A stretch of 38,220 nucleotides of DNA. Origin: Chitinophagales bacterium (lineage in GTDB: Bacteria > Bacteroidota > Bacteroidia > Chitinophagales > Chitinophagaceae). Shown one piece after another: positions 7,462 through 17,800 of this stretch. Where the stretch lies: the NCBI GenBank assembly GCA_017303855.1, contig JAFLBL010000026.1, forward strand, positions 1 to 38,220. The letters run 5' to 3'. A program made the translations under genes and the position numbers. The notes beneath the pieces were generated by a model. The model searched no databases. It was not told where the DNA came from and worked only from the letters and a program-made list of their open reading frames with translations. Each line of letters begins with the position of its first letter. The stretch's first letter is position 1.

Positions 7462-7580
7462 GCTTTTACGCAGAAAACTATAAAGCATTTACTTAGTAAA
7501 AATACGAGAGCAGGAATAAATGATTGCTAGACAGTACAATTAGCCGGAAGAATTTACCGGATCTTAAATAAAATTTTTTT

Positions 7581-9224
7581 TTAATCCGCAGTTGATTTAC
7601 GCAAAAACCGCGTGGTTCTCAGCTCCAGCAGGTTCAGGGCATTGGCTTTAAAGCCCGCCACATCGGGTTGTACCAGCCGTACAGCTTTATCATACCAGAG
7701 CGGTATAACCGGTGCTTCATTGATCATGAGCTGATCGGCCTGCCGGTAAAGTGAATACCGGACTGAATCATTCGTTTCCGCGATTGCTTTTTCAAACAGG
7801 GCATCAAAAGCCGGATTATGAAAGCGGGTATAATTGGGTGGAGCCGGGTTTTTGGAATAAAATACAGCCAGATAGTTCTCCGCATCGGGGTAATCGGCAA
7901 TCCAGCTGCCCCGGAAAAATGCCGCTCTTGAACCTGCAGTCATATCCAGTAAAAGTGATTTCTGTACTACTTCCACCTGCACCGGAATACCAGATTCTTC
8001 CAGTTGTTTCGCAATGAAGTTGGCCATATCCGCATAGATCGCAATGGTCAGCAATTTTATAACCGGCAACCCTTTACCACCGGGGAAACCGGCTTCGGCC
8101 AGTAGTTGCTTTGTCTTCTCCGGATCGTACCGGTACCCCTTTACCAGCACAGAATCGAATGAAGGAAGTCCGAGCGGAACAAAGCCGGATTCCGCAGCTG
8201 TACCTAATGAATTCCGGAGATACAATGTCATTTTCCTGCGATCAAAACCATAGTTCATTGCCTGCCTGATCTTCCTGAACCTGAGCGGGGCGTTTTTCAC
8301 CAGTGGATTCGCCGTATCCATCAGTATACCCAGGTATTCAATATTCAGATAAGGGCCCGCAATTAACCCGATCTTTCCTTCCCAATCTTTGCGCAGTGTC
8401 CCTTTCTTAGTCAGCACTTCATCTTTAAATGAAGCTTCGATATCATTAATAAAATCAAGTTCCTTTTGCCTGAATAAAAGAAATTCGGTGGCTTTGCTGT
8501 CATAAAAACTCACTTTGATACCATCCAGATAGGGCAGCCGGTTACCCGCGCTGTCTTTTTCAAAGTAGCGTTCATTTTTTTTCAGTACCAGGGCCTGCCC
8601 TTCTTCCCAAGTCAGCATCCTGAACGGACCAGTACCAACAGGGTGACGGCGAAAATCATTTCCGTAATATTCCACCACTTCTTTGGGCACTATGGAGCAG
8701 TACTGCATGGATAATATACCCAATACCGGAATATACGGTCGAAGTAATTTCAGCTGAAAGGTGGAATCATTCAAAGCCAGGAAAGGTTGCAGGGTATCCA
8801 CTTTCCGGTTAAAAATCCAGCCACCCGGACTGGCTACCTGTTTGTCCATGATCCTTCCGAGACTGTAGACAATGTCCTGTGCATTCATCAGCCTGCCCTT
8901 CCCTTCCGGAAAAGCGGGGTCATCATGAAACCATACATCCCGCCGCAAATGAAACGTGTAAATTATTCTGTCGGGTGAAATATCCCAGCGACGGGCCAGT
9001 GAGGGAACGATATGCAGACTGTCGTCTATTTCCACCAGTGTATTAAACAGCTGATGAGCCGGCCACATGGTAGCCTGGCTTTTGGCAAAGGCCGGATCCA
9101 GGGTCGGAATCCCGGAAAATTCATTATAATGAAAAATATTTTTCTCCTGCCCGGTTTTATTATAACAGGAGAACAGCAGTGTACAAACCCAGCAAAAAGA
9201 TAAATATTTTGTTAAACGGTTCAT
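7581..9224 (-). CDS. Peptide-type ABC transporter substrate-binding lipoprotein (SBP_bac_5)
   Basis: The 547-residue protein has a lipoprotein signal (LLFSC, Cys20) and the OppA/DppA-like cluster C binding fold. Signature strings include TLDPAFAKSQATMWPAHQLF near the N terminus, LARRWDISPD, YTFHLRRDVWFHDD, HPVGTGPFRM and a late ADYPDAENYLAVFYS segment. It would capture peptides or similar ligands at the membrane. No permease or ATPase genes adjoin it, so either the transporter is encoded elsewhere or the protein has another role, such as a sensor or chaperone. It is divergent from the M1 peptidase gene, which starts 64 bases away; a peptide-related link is plausible but unproven. Confidence 0.9.
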   Translation of the reverse strand: MNRLTKYLSFCWVCTLLFSCYNKTGQEKNIFHYNEFSGIPTLDPAFAKSQATMWPAHQLFNTLVEIDDSLHIVPSLARRWDISPDRIIYTFHLRRDVWFHDDPAFPEGKGRLMNAQDIVYSLGRIMDKQVASPGGWIFNRKVDTLQPFLALNDSTFQLKLLRPYIPVLGILSMQYCSIVPKEVVEYYGNDFRRHPVGTGPFRMLTWEEGQALVLKKNERYFEKDSAGNRLPYLDGIKVSFYDSKATEFLLFRQKELDFINDIEASFKDEVLTKKGTLRKDWEGKIGLIAGPYLNIEYLGILMDTANPLVKNAPLRFRKIRQAMNYGFDRRKMTLYLRNSLGTAAESGFVPLGLPSFDSVLVKGYRYDPEKTKQLLAEAGFPGGKGLPVIKLLTIAIYADMANFIAKQLEESGIPVQVEVVQKSLLLDMTAGSRAAFFRGSWIADYPDAENYLAVFYSKNPAPPNYTRFHNPAFDALFEKAIAETNDSVRYSLYRQADQLMINEAPVIPLWYDKAVRLVQPDVAGFKANALNLLELRTTRFLRKSTAD

Positions 9225-9287
9225 GTGTTAGACAGAGTCGGACTAAATTAGCAAAGTATCGCATACAAAAAAGTTTAACCGGAAAGA

Positions 9288-10979
9288 ATGTACCGACCGA
9301 TCAGCTATTTAATATCCTGCTGCCTGCTTTTCTTCACCATGTACAGCAGTGCCCAGCCGCTGAATAAAAAAGAAGTATTTACCCGGCAGGATACCTTGCG
9401 GGGCAGCAATGGACCCGGACGTGCCTGGTGGGATGTATGGAAATACGACCTGGAAATAACACCGGACTTCGCCACCAAAACAATACGCGGCAAACAGCAA
9501 CTGCAGTTTACCGTGCATGCAAATGCCCGGAATAAACAGCTGCAGCTGGATCTGCAGGTACCCATGAAGATTGATAGTGTGCAGGGCTATCCGGTACCGG
9601 TAAAAAAATACCGCAGAGAAGGGAATGTCTATTTTCTTGAATTTGAAGATTCCCTGTTCCGGCCAGGGGAGGCGATTGACAATATACCTGCCAGCTATTC
9701 CCTTACCATTTATTTTTCAGGCAAACCCCGTGAGGCGGTGAATCCTCCGTGGGATGGAGGCTGGATATGGACGAAGGACCAGCGGGGACGCCCCTGGATG
9801 ACAGTGGCCTGCCAGGGCTTAGGGGCCAGTGTGTGGTATCCCTGCAAAGACTACCAGGGTGATGAGCCGGATAAGGGCGCTTCGCTTTCCATTACGATAC
9901 CGGATACGCTGGTAGCGGTGGGCAATGGACGTTTGATAAATAAACAGGATAACAGGAACGGCAGCAGTACCTGGACCTGGGCTGTTACCAACCCCATCAA
10001 CAGTTATAATATTGTTCCGTATATCGGGAAGTATGTGCACCTAAGTGATCAGTATACCGGCGAAAACGGGAAAGCCCTCAGCCTGGATTACTGGGTGCTG
10101 GATTATGAACAGGAAAAAGCCCGTAAACAATTTGACCGGGATGTAAAACGCATGCTGGACGCATTTGAATACTGGTTTGGTTCCTACCCTTTTTATGAAG
10201 ACGGGTACAAACTGGTGGAATCACCACACCTGGGAATGGAACACCAGAGTGCTATTGCCTATGGCAATTATTTTATGGACGGGTATATGGGGATGGACTT
10301 ATCGAATTCAGGCTGGGGGAAGAAATGGGATTATATCATTATACATGAAAGCGGGCATGAATGGTTTGCCAATAATATAACGAGCAACGATATTGCCGAT
10401 ATGTGGATACACGAAGGATTTACTATGTATTCGGAAGTATTGTTTATAGAATACCACTACGGCCGGCAGGCGGCAGATGAATACCTGCAGGGTATACGCA
10501 AAGACATCAGTAATGACCGGCCGTTAATCGGCCCCGCTGGTGTTAACAAGGAAGGCAGTGATGACATGTATAATAAAGGAGCCAGCCTTATACATACGAT
10601 CAGGCAACTGATCGGAAACGACACGCTTTTCCGGCATATACTGCGCGGACTCAACCAGGATTTCCGTCTCCAGACCATTGATTCAAAAGACCTGGAACTG
10701 TATTTTATAGAAAAAACAGGAATCGACCTGCAGCCGGTTTTTGATCAATACCTGCGCACTACAAAAATCCCGGTACTGGAATACAGAACGGACGGGGATA
10801 AACTCCTGTATCGCTGGGGCAATTGCAAGCCGGATTTCAATATGTCCGTACAGTTATCCGGAACTACGCAGGTATGGCTGCATCCCGGCAGTAACTGGCA
10901 GACAATACAATTGCCCCCGGGTGTAGCCATTGAGGATTATAATAAGAATTTCTATATCACGTTGAAGAAACTGCCCTGA
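9288..10979 (+). CDS. Exported short M1-family zinc metallopeptidase
   Basis: The 563-residue protein has a Sec signal (residues 1-23, ending SSAQ). An N-terminal beta domain with GLGASVWYPCKD (about 178-188) precedes the gluzincin domain. The substrate-anchoring motif is GMEHQ (316-320), where most aminopeptidases have GAMEN. The zinc site is complete: HESGH (His353, Glu354, His357) plus Glu376, exactly 18 residues after the motif. The C terminus ends with a small beta domain and lacks the large helical domain of full-length aminopeptidase N (about 850 residues). It probably trims N-terminal residues from peptides in the periplasm. It is divergent from the peptide-binding lipoprotein. Confidence 0.93.
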   Translation: MYRPISYLISCCLLFFTMYSSAQPLNKKEVFTRQDTLRGSNGPGRAWWDVWKYDLEITPDFATKTIRGKQQLQFTVHANARNKQLQLDLQVPMKIDSVQGYPVPVKKYRREGNVYFLEFEDSLFRPGEAIDNIPASYSLTIYFSGKPREAVNPPWDGGWIWTKDQRGRPWMTVACQGLGASVWYPCKDYQGDEPDKGASLSITIPDTLVAVGNGRLINKQDNRNGSSTWTWAVTNPINSYNIVPYIGKYVHLSDQYTGENGKALSLDYWVLDYEQEKARKQFDRDVKRMLDAFEYWFGSYPFYEDGYKLVESPHLGMEHQSAIAYGNYFMDGYMGMDLSNSGWGKKWDYIIIHESGHEWFANNITSNDIADMWIHEGFTMYSEVLFIEYHYGRQAADEYLQGIRKDISNDRPLIGPAGVNKEGSDDMYNKGASLIHTIRQLIGNDTLFRHILRGLNQDFRLQTIDSKDLELYFIEKTGIDLQPVFDQYLRTTKIPVLEYRTDGDKLLYRWGNCKPDFNMSVQLSGTTQVWLHPGSNWQTIQLPPGVAIEDYNKNFYITLKKLP

Positions 10980-11019
10980 ACGCTGAACAGGGTACGGGCC
11001 TGTCCACTATCTTTACCAA

Positions 11020-12522
11020 ATGAGTAATATCCGCCGGCAAAGTATTATCTCCTCCCTGGTCATTTATATGGGCTTTGGCGTCGGTTTGCTCAATATATAC
11101 CTCTTTACCAAACAGGGGATTTTTGAAGAACAGCAATACGGCCTCTATAATGCCATTATCGCCATTGCCACCCTGATGATGGCCTTTTCTAGTTTCGGGG
11201 TACCGACTTATATCTATAAATTTTTCCCGTATTATAAATCGCACCTGCCGGACAAAAAAAACGACCAGGCCGCCATTGCCATCATAACGGGTGTTATCGG
11301 ATTTATCTTTATCATCATTGCCGGTATTGTATTAAAACAACTGGTGGTAAAAAAATATATCACCAATGCCCCGGATATCATTACCTATTACCAGTGGATT
11401 TTCCCCATGGGATTCGGTTTACTGATTTTTACCCTGCTGGAAGCCTGGGCCTGGCAGATACATAAATCAGTTTTTACCAATTTTCTCAGGGAACTGGGCT
11501 GGCGGCTGTTTACACTGGTACTGATTATTCTTTATTCCTATCAGCTGATTTCATTCGATCTGTTTGTGAAACTTTTTACATTCAGTTATCCGTTTATCGC
11601 CATCGTTCTTTTGCTTTACCTGCTGGCAACCCGTCAGATTCATTTTAATTTTTCGATCAGTAAAGTCACCCGCCGTTTTTCGGGGAGTATTATCAAACTC
11701 AGTTCCTTTGTGTATGCCGGGCTCGTCATCTTCAATATTTCACTGGTCTTTGATTCCCTCCTGATCCCTTCCGTGCTGGATGATGCGCTCGCGCAGCTGG
11801 CCATATATTCCGTAGCACAGAATATCGCATCCATGATTCAGGCACCGCAACGGGGTATTATCAGTGCGTCGATGATCCATTTGTCTACGGCCTGGAAAGA
11901 AAAAAACAAGGATCTGATCAGCCGTATCTATAAACGGTCGTCAATAAACCAATTGATTTTTGCCACAGGTTTTTTCAGCCTGGTGGTATTAAACCTGCAG
12001 GACGCTGTGCTTACCTTTCAGCTGAAAGACACGTACCTGAACGCTTTTTACGTGGTTATTTTCCTGGGACTGGCCAAAGTGGTGGATATGGGTACCGGTG
12101 TAAACTCGCAGATAATCATCACCTCCACCTTCTGGCGGTTTGAAATGTTCAGCGGTATCATACTGCTGGCCATCATGCTGCCGCTCAGTTATATCCTTAC
12201 AAAATCAAATGGCATCGTGGGTACAGCCGTGGCACAACTGGTATCCATTACTGTTTATAATATAATCCGGGTCGTGTTTCTCTGGAAAAAATTCAGGCTG
12301 CAGCCTTTTTCAGTACAGTCTTTATATACGTTACTGCTGGCCGGCAGCTGTTTTGCGGCAAGTTATTTCCTGTTCCGTGACCTGCACAGCTGGGCCGGAT
12401 TATTTGCGCGGAGTATTTTCTTCTGTGTGGTATTCGGTGTAACGGCCACGTATATGAAATTATCCCCCGATATTCAACCGGTGTTAATGCAGATTCAGAA
12501 AAAACTGGGATTCAGAAAGTAA
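11020..12522 (+). CDS. MOP-superfamily polysaccharide flippase (Wzx-like)
   Basis: The 500-residue protein is almost wholly hydrophobic, with about 12-14 predicted membrane helices. The N terminus (RQSIISSLVIYMGFGVG, then YLFTKQGIFEEQQYG) and a loop with FGVPTYIYKFFPYYK are typical of Bacteroidota polysaccharide/lipopolysaccharide export proteins of the oligosaccharide-flippase group. It should move lipid-linked glycans across the inner membrane. It lies 40 bases after the M1 peptidase and may be co-transcribed; a near-consensus TATCTTTA at 11008-11015 sits too close to the ATG to be a clear promoter. No glycosyltransferase gene adjoins it. It converges with the NlpC/P60 gene with a gap of only 7 bases. 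Confidence 0.88.
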   Translation: MSNIRRQSIISSLVIYMGFGVGLLNIYLFTKQGIFEEQQYGLYNAIIAIATLMMAFSSFGVPTYIYKFFPYYKSHLPDKKNDQAAIAIITGVIGFIFIIIAGIVLKQLVVKKYITNAPDIITYYQWIFPMGFGLLIFTLLEAWAWQIHKSVFTNFLRELGWRLFTLVLIILYSYQLISFDLFVKLFTFSYPFIAIVLLLYLLATRQIHFNFSISKVTRRFSGSIIKLSSFVYAGLVIFNISLVFDSLLIPSVLDDALAQLAIYSVAQNIASMIQAPQRGIISASMIHLSTAWKEKNKDLISRIYKRSSINQLIFATGFFSLVVLNLQDAVLTFQLKDTYLNAFYVVIFLGLAKVVDMGTGVNSQIIITSTFWRFEMFSGIILLAIMLPLSYILTKSNGIVGTAVAQLVSITVYNIIRVVFLWKKFRLQPFSVQSLYTLLLAGSCFAASYFLFRDLHSWAGLFARSIFFCVVFGVTATYMKLSPDIQPVLMQIQKKLGFRK

Positions 12523-12529
12523 ATGCACT

Positions 12530-13294
12530 TCAGTTGGAAGCAACAATCTGCTTCTCATCAATCCGGCCTGCGCCGATAAACCGTTTCATGTAATAGGTTT
12601 CAAACAAATCGCTAACCATGACGCCTCTGGAAACAGAAGCATGGATAAATTTATTATTGCCGAGATAGACGCCTACATGTGAAACACCACGCCCGGTGGT
12701 ATTAAAAAAAACCAGGTCGCCTTCCTGTAATTCGGTTGTTGATATTTTACGGCTGAAACGGTATTGTTCACGCGAAACCCGCGGCAGGGTAATGCCATAG
12801 GCTGCTGCGTAAACGGAAAGTGCAAAGGCGGAGCAATCCACTCCTTTTTTAGTGGTGCCGCCGGAACGGTAACGCACCCCATACCACTCATCCACGGCAT
12901 CAAGCAATGTTTTATTAGGAAGCGCCTCAATCTCCGTATCCATTAAAATGGAATATTTAAAGTGTACGGGGCTGGCTGATTCCACTGCCGGAGTACGACC
13001 CGTGTACACATTGGGAACAGTTACCTGATCCTGTGTTACGACCGGCTGATGTGTTGCAGTGGAAATCTTTTTGGGTTTATTAGTTTCCTGTTTTACAGGA
13101 GCAGCTGTTACAGCGTGCTTAGTTTGCGGGTCGATGGAAATATCTTCTATGAAACGGGTTTTCGCTGGCTGGGCAGTTGCCGGTTCATTAATAACAGCCA
13201 CTTGTTTATTGCTGGTAAAATTCAGCTGTTTCAGTGCTGTACAGCTGCTGAAAAACACAAGTGATAAAATGACTGTTACTAATTGCTTAACCAT
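12530..13294 (-). CDS. NlpC/P60 (C40) cell-wall peptidase, lipoprotein
   Basis: The 254-residue protein has a lipoprotein signal (FFSSC, Cys18), a Thr/Lys/Pro-rich linker to about residue 125, and a C-terminal NlpC/P60 domain. The catalytic triad is visible: Cys154 in VDCSAF, His206 in VSHVGVYLG and His218 in FIHAS. Such enzymes cut peptidoglycan stem peptides, often the gamma-D-Glu-to-diaminopimelate bond. The lipid anchor places it at the inner face of the envelope. A -7 box lies at 13370-13377, giving a leader of about 70 bases. It is monocistronic by appearance. Confidence 0.93.
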   Translation of the reverse strand: MVKQLVTVILSLVFFSSCTALKQLNFTSNKQVAVINEPATAQPAKTRFIEDISIDPQTKHAVTAAPVKQETNKPKKISTATHQPVVTQDQVTVPNVYTGRTPAVESASPVHFKYSILMDTEIEALPNKTLLDAVDEWYGVRYRSGGTTKKGVDCSAFALSVYAAAYGITLPRVSREQYRFSRKISTTELQEGDLVFFNTTGRGVSHVGVYLGNNKFIHASVSRGVMVSDLFETYYMKRFIGAGRIDEKQIVASN

Positions 13295-13369
13295 TGGTAA
13301 TTTCTAAAGTTGATTTCATAGGTGGTTAATAATCTGATTATTCCTGATCCACTGCCCCAAGGCGGCGTG

Positions 13370-13377
13370 CAAAAATA
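13370..13377 (-). promoter_or_regulatory. -7 promoter box for the NlpC/P60 gene
   Basis: The minus strand reads TATTTTTG, an exact TAnnTTTG match. A TTG (complement of CAA at 13401-13403) lies 23 bases upstream, slightly beyond the usual 19-21 spacing. Confidence 0.5.
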
Positions 13378-13551
13378 ACCTATCCCGGTTTAAAATGGGA
13401 CAATGCTTAAACGAAATTAAAAAGCATAAATTGTCACTTCTGCAACTAATTGAATTTAAGCACTTTAAAAATATCCACATTCCATAACTTGAGCAAAATC
13501 ATCTGCTTTTAGGAGCAGGATATTTCTTATTATTGAGGCAACGTTACAGTT

Positions 13552-14769
13552 ATGCAAATACTATTCCCTTTTTTCAGTCTCCTGCTGATCAGCACCAGTT
13601 GTAAAGAAGCGCCCGCCAGTACAAAGAAAGAAGCTAACCCGTTAGTAATCAGCCGGATGGACACTGTTCCAGCGCCTCTTGTGCCGGTACCGAAAAGGTA
13701 TACGCAGCTGATTTATGAGAAAAAAGAAATTTTAAAAGCGGCTCCGGGTACAAAATCCGTTTTGTTTAATACCAGCGGAACGAAAATATATGCCATGAAC
13801 CTGGAAGGTATGAGCGTATATGAATTTGACCAGGCAAGCCGAAAGCTCAGCCGTGAGTTTAAATTTAAACCTACGCGGGGTACTGGTTGGGATTATGTGC
13901 ATAGTAAACCCATTCCTTCCTTCCAGGAAAAACCGGTAGAAGCCTGTTTCAGTCATGACGATAAACTATTATGGGTATCCCTCCATAACGCCGATGGCAT
14001 CGTGCCAATACGGCTGGATGATTTTTCGAAAAACACGGCGAAACCCGGTAAGGGACAAAAAACCAAATCGGTAACCGTAGTCTATCCAGGCAGTACCCGG
14101 AAAGATTCCTTTTATGTACCCTTAATTGAAACCGGCAAGACCCCGAAAGTAATTGCACGGAGTGCGAACAGCAAACACCTGCTGGTCAGCAACTGGCACT
14201 CTTATTCCATCAGTGTGTTGGAAATGGACGAAACCCAATCTCCTTTTGGGAAAGTTACGGCTACCATACCCGTCAGTGATATTCCCCGGGGTATTGCGGT
14301 GGATGACCGGAATAAAAAATCATTTGTGGCAATCATGGGCGGTTCCAGTATCGTTCGGCTCAATAATGAAACCTGGAAAGCCGATTCCACCCTTTCCGTC
14401 TGGAGCAGTCCGCGCCATGTAATTATGGACACCAGTGGCCATCTCTTTGTTTCCTACAACAGTATTGGCCAGATTGCCTGCCTGGATGCGCAAACCGGGA
14501 AACAATTATTTGCCGTAAAAACCCATGCACAACCCCGTACGATAGCCCTTTCCAAAAATCATAAATTTATTTTCGCCACCTGTTATACCAGCGACATGGT
14601 GGATGTGTACAAAATCAACGCCGATAACTTCGAGAAAGTGGCATCTTTGCCCTGTGAAGGACACCCTGTAGGTGTGGATATTTTTGAGAACGACAACAAA
14701 CTGGAAGCCTGGGTCTGCAGTTATAAAAAAGGTGAGATTCATGTGTATTCGTTCAGGAAGAAGGAATAA
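13552..14769 (+). CDS. YncE/YVTN-type beta-propeller lipoprotein
   Basis: The 405-residue protein has a lipoprotein signal with ISTSC (Cys17), then repeated blades of about 40-45 residues. Examples are IPRGIAVDDRNKKSFVAI, SPRHVIMDTSGHLFVSY and QPRTIALSKNHKFIFATCY. These are typical of YncE/YVTN or lactonase-like seven-bladed propellers. No catalytic residues can be assigned, so a binding or scaffold role at the envelope is as likely as an enzyme. A near-consensus TATTATTG (13528-13535) lies 17 bases before the ATG. The gene precedes dnaE by 66 bases on the same strand and may be co-transcribed. Confidence 0.82.
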   Translation: MQILFPFFSLLLISTSCKEAPASTKKEANPLVISRMDTVPAPLVPVPKRYTQLIYEKKEILKAAPGTKSVLFNTSGTKIYAMNLEGMSVYEFDQASRKLSREFKFKPTRGTGWDYVHSKPIPSFQEKPVEACFSHDDKLLWVSLHNADGIVPIRLDDFSKNTAKPGKGQKTKSVTVVYPGSTRKDSFYVPLIETGKTPKVIARSANSKHLLVSNWHSYSISVLEMDETQSPFGKVTATIPVSDIPRGIAVDDRNKKSFVAIMGGSSIVRLNNETWKADSTLSVWSSPRHVIMDTSGHLFVSYNSIGQIACLDAQTGKQLFAVKTHAQPRTIALSKNHKFIFATCYTSDMVDVYKINADNFEKVASLPCEGHPVGVDIFENDNKLEAWVCSYKKGEIHVYSFRKKE

Positions 14770-14835
14770 ATACAGGTGCCGGGTGTCAGGAAATACAGTT
14801 AGTTTACTATTACATAAAGTGAGAAGGGGATCAAT

Positions 14836-17800
14836 ATGAAGTTTTCGCATTTACACGTACACACACAGTACTCGCTGCTGGATGGAGCAGCTTCCATAAA
14901 AAATCTGTATAAAAAAGCCATTAAAGACGGTATGCCGGCCCTGGCCATCAGCGATCATGGAAACATGTTCGGGGTATTTGATTTTGTTGCCGAAGCCTAC
15001 CGCAACAAAGACGAGAACGGCAACGTAAAAGTAAAACCGATTGTCGGTTGTGAGTTTTATATCACGGAGAACAGGCACCAGAAAACATTTACCAAGGAAC
15101 AGAAAGACCGCCGTCTGCACCAGATCCTACTGGCTAAAAATGAGCAGGGCTACCGCAACCTGATCAAACTGACATCTCTCGGGTTTATCGAGGGAATGTA
15201 CAGTAAATACCCCCGTATAGATAAAGAACTGGTGTTACAATACCATGAAGGGCTGATCGCCACTACCTGCTGCCTGGGTGCTTCGGTACCGCAGGCGATT
15301 CTCCGTAAGGGTGAAGAAGAGGGTGAGAATGAATTTAAATGGTGGCTCAATATTTTCCAGGAAGATTTCTATGTGGAATTGCAACGCCATGGCATGGCTG
15401 AACAGGATAAGGTAAATGAAGTACTGATCCGCCTGGCCAGGAAATACAACGTGAAAATCATTGCCAGTAATGATTCACATTATGTGGAACAGGATGATTT
15501 TAACGCCCACGATATCCTGCTTTGTATCAACACCGGCGAAAAACAAGCCACCCCTGCCCTGCGCGACTTTGTAGATGACGACGTGAATGTGAAAGATAAA
15601 CGCTTTGCCTTTCCCAATGACCAGTTTTATTTTAAGACCACACAGGAGATGAGCAAGGTCTTTCAGGATCTGCCTGAAGCCATTGACAATACCAGTGAGA
15701 TAGTGGACAAAGTAGAACTGCTCAGCCTGACCCGCGATATCCTGCTGCCCAATTTCCCCGTGGAAAAAAGGTTTGAGATCCATACAAAGGAAGAAACTAT
15801 TGGTAAATACAAAGTATCGGCGGAATCGCAGAACCAGTGGGAATTTCTGAAACATATTACTTATGAAGGCGCCGCTGAACGGTATCATGAAATCACGGAT
15901 GAAATCCGCGAGCGTATAGATTTTGAATTGTTCACCATCAAGATGATGGGCTTTGCCGGTTACTTCCTGATCGTAAGTGATTTTATCAAAGCAGGTCGTG
16001 AGAAAGGCGTGTTTATCGGACCCGGTCGTGGTTCAGCTGCCGGTTCGGTGGTGGCGTTTTGCATTGGCATTACCAATATAGATCCCATTAAGTACAACCT
16101 GCTGTTTGAGCGTTTTCTGAACCCCGACCGTAAGTCAATGCCCGATATCGATACCGACTTTGACGATGAGGGCCGGCAGAAAGTGATTGACTATGTGGTG
16201 GAGAAATACGGCAAGAACCAGGTGGCGCAGATTATCACCTATGGTACCATGGCGGCCAAGATGAGTATCAAGGATGTGGCCCGCGTGATGGATCTGCCCC
16301 TGGCGGAATCCAATGCACTCGCCAAACTTATACCCGATAAGCCGGGTATTGAACTGAAACGGGTGCTGCATGCCCCGATGAAAACCAAGGAAGGTGAAAA
16401 ATCACTGGAAGAAAAAGACGGGCTGGGTAATGATGAACTGGAACTGGTAAAAAAAATCCGGGACATCTATAAGCAGGTGGATACCCCTGCCGGAAAAGTA
16501 TTGCATGAAGCGGAAAGGCTTGAAGGTTCCGTCCGTAATACAGGTATCCATGCGGCGGGTATCATCATTGCACCAAGGGATCTGACGGAACTGATTCCGG
16601 TGGCCACTTCCAAAGACTCGCATTTATGGCTGACCCAGATTGAAGGCAGCGTAATTGAGGAAGCGGGGGTAATCAAAATGGACTTCCTGGGACTGAAAAC
16701 CCTGACTATCATTAAAAACGCGTTAGCCCTGATCAAACAGAATCATGGGGTAACGATTGATATTGATACAATACCGCTGGATGATGAGAAGACATTTGAG
16801 CTGTATCAGCATGCCTCCACCATTGGTACGTTCCAGTTTGAAAGTCCGGGAATGCAGAAGTATCTCCGCGACCTTAAGCCGGATAAGTTTGGCGACCTGA
16901 TTGCCATGAACGCGTTGTACCGGCCCGGTCCTATTGCGTATATCCCTAACTATATTGACCGTAAACACGGAAAGGAAGCCATCAGTTATGACCTGCCGGA
17001 AATGGAAGAATACCTGCAGGAAACCTATGGGATCACGGTGTACCAGGAACAGGTAATGTTGCTGGCCCAGAAACTGGCGGGCTTCAGTAAAGGCGATGCG
17101 GACGTGTTGCGGAAGGCTATGGGGAAGAAGCAGAAGGCGGTACTGGACAAAATGAAAGCCCAGTTTATCAGCGGGGCTAAAGAGAAAAAGCTGGCGGAAG
17201 ATAAACTTGAAAAAATCTGGACCGACTGGGAAGCATTTGCCCAGTACGCGTTTAATAAATCGCACTCCACCTGTTATGCATTTGTAGCTTACCAGACCGC
17301 TTATTTAAAAGCGCATTACCCGGCGGAATATATGGCCGCGGTACTGAACAATGCCGGCAGTATTGAAAAGATCACCTTCTTTATGGAAGAGTGTAAACGG
17401 ATGGGACTGAAAGTGCTGGGTCCGGATATCAATGAATCGCTGAAAGGATTTGCCGTAAACGAAAAAGGTGAAATCCGTTTTGGCCTTGGCGGACTGAAAG
17501 GTGTAGGTGAAGCCGCGGTGGAAAGCATCATTGAAGAACGGAAAAAAAGCGGCGCATTTAAAAACATATTTGAATTTATCAAACGCATCAATCAGCGGAC
17601 GGTAAATAAAAAAACGCTGGAAAGTCTCGCATATGCTGGCGGCTTTGATTGTTTTACTGAACTGCACCGTGCCCAATATTTTACCATACCTGATGGCGAA
17701 ACGGTAAACGGGCTTGAAAAAATAATCAAGTTCGGACAGATCATGACAGTCCAGAACGCCAATACCACGAATACATTGTTTGGTGATCTGCCGGCCAGTA

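Larger units (their letters stand above)
7244..7580. other. 337-base intergenic region: leader and promoter of the T9SS gene
   Basis: This gap between two minus-strand genes holds the T9SS-gene promoter (7431-7461), a leader of about 180 bases with three related repeats (7281-7384), and 120 bases of A/T-rich DNA next to the solute-binding-protein stop. There is no convincing terminator for the upstream gene: only CCGG arms around 7543-7560 and a T/A run at 7570-7580. No coding frame is evident. Confidence 0.6.

Noticed and set aside
11008..11015. TATCTTTA as the flippase promoter
   Set aside because: It is only 5 bases from the ATG, which would leave essentially no leader; read-through from the M1 peptidase gene is more likely.
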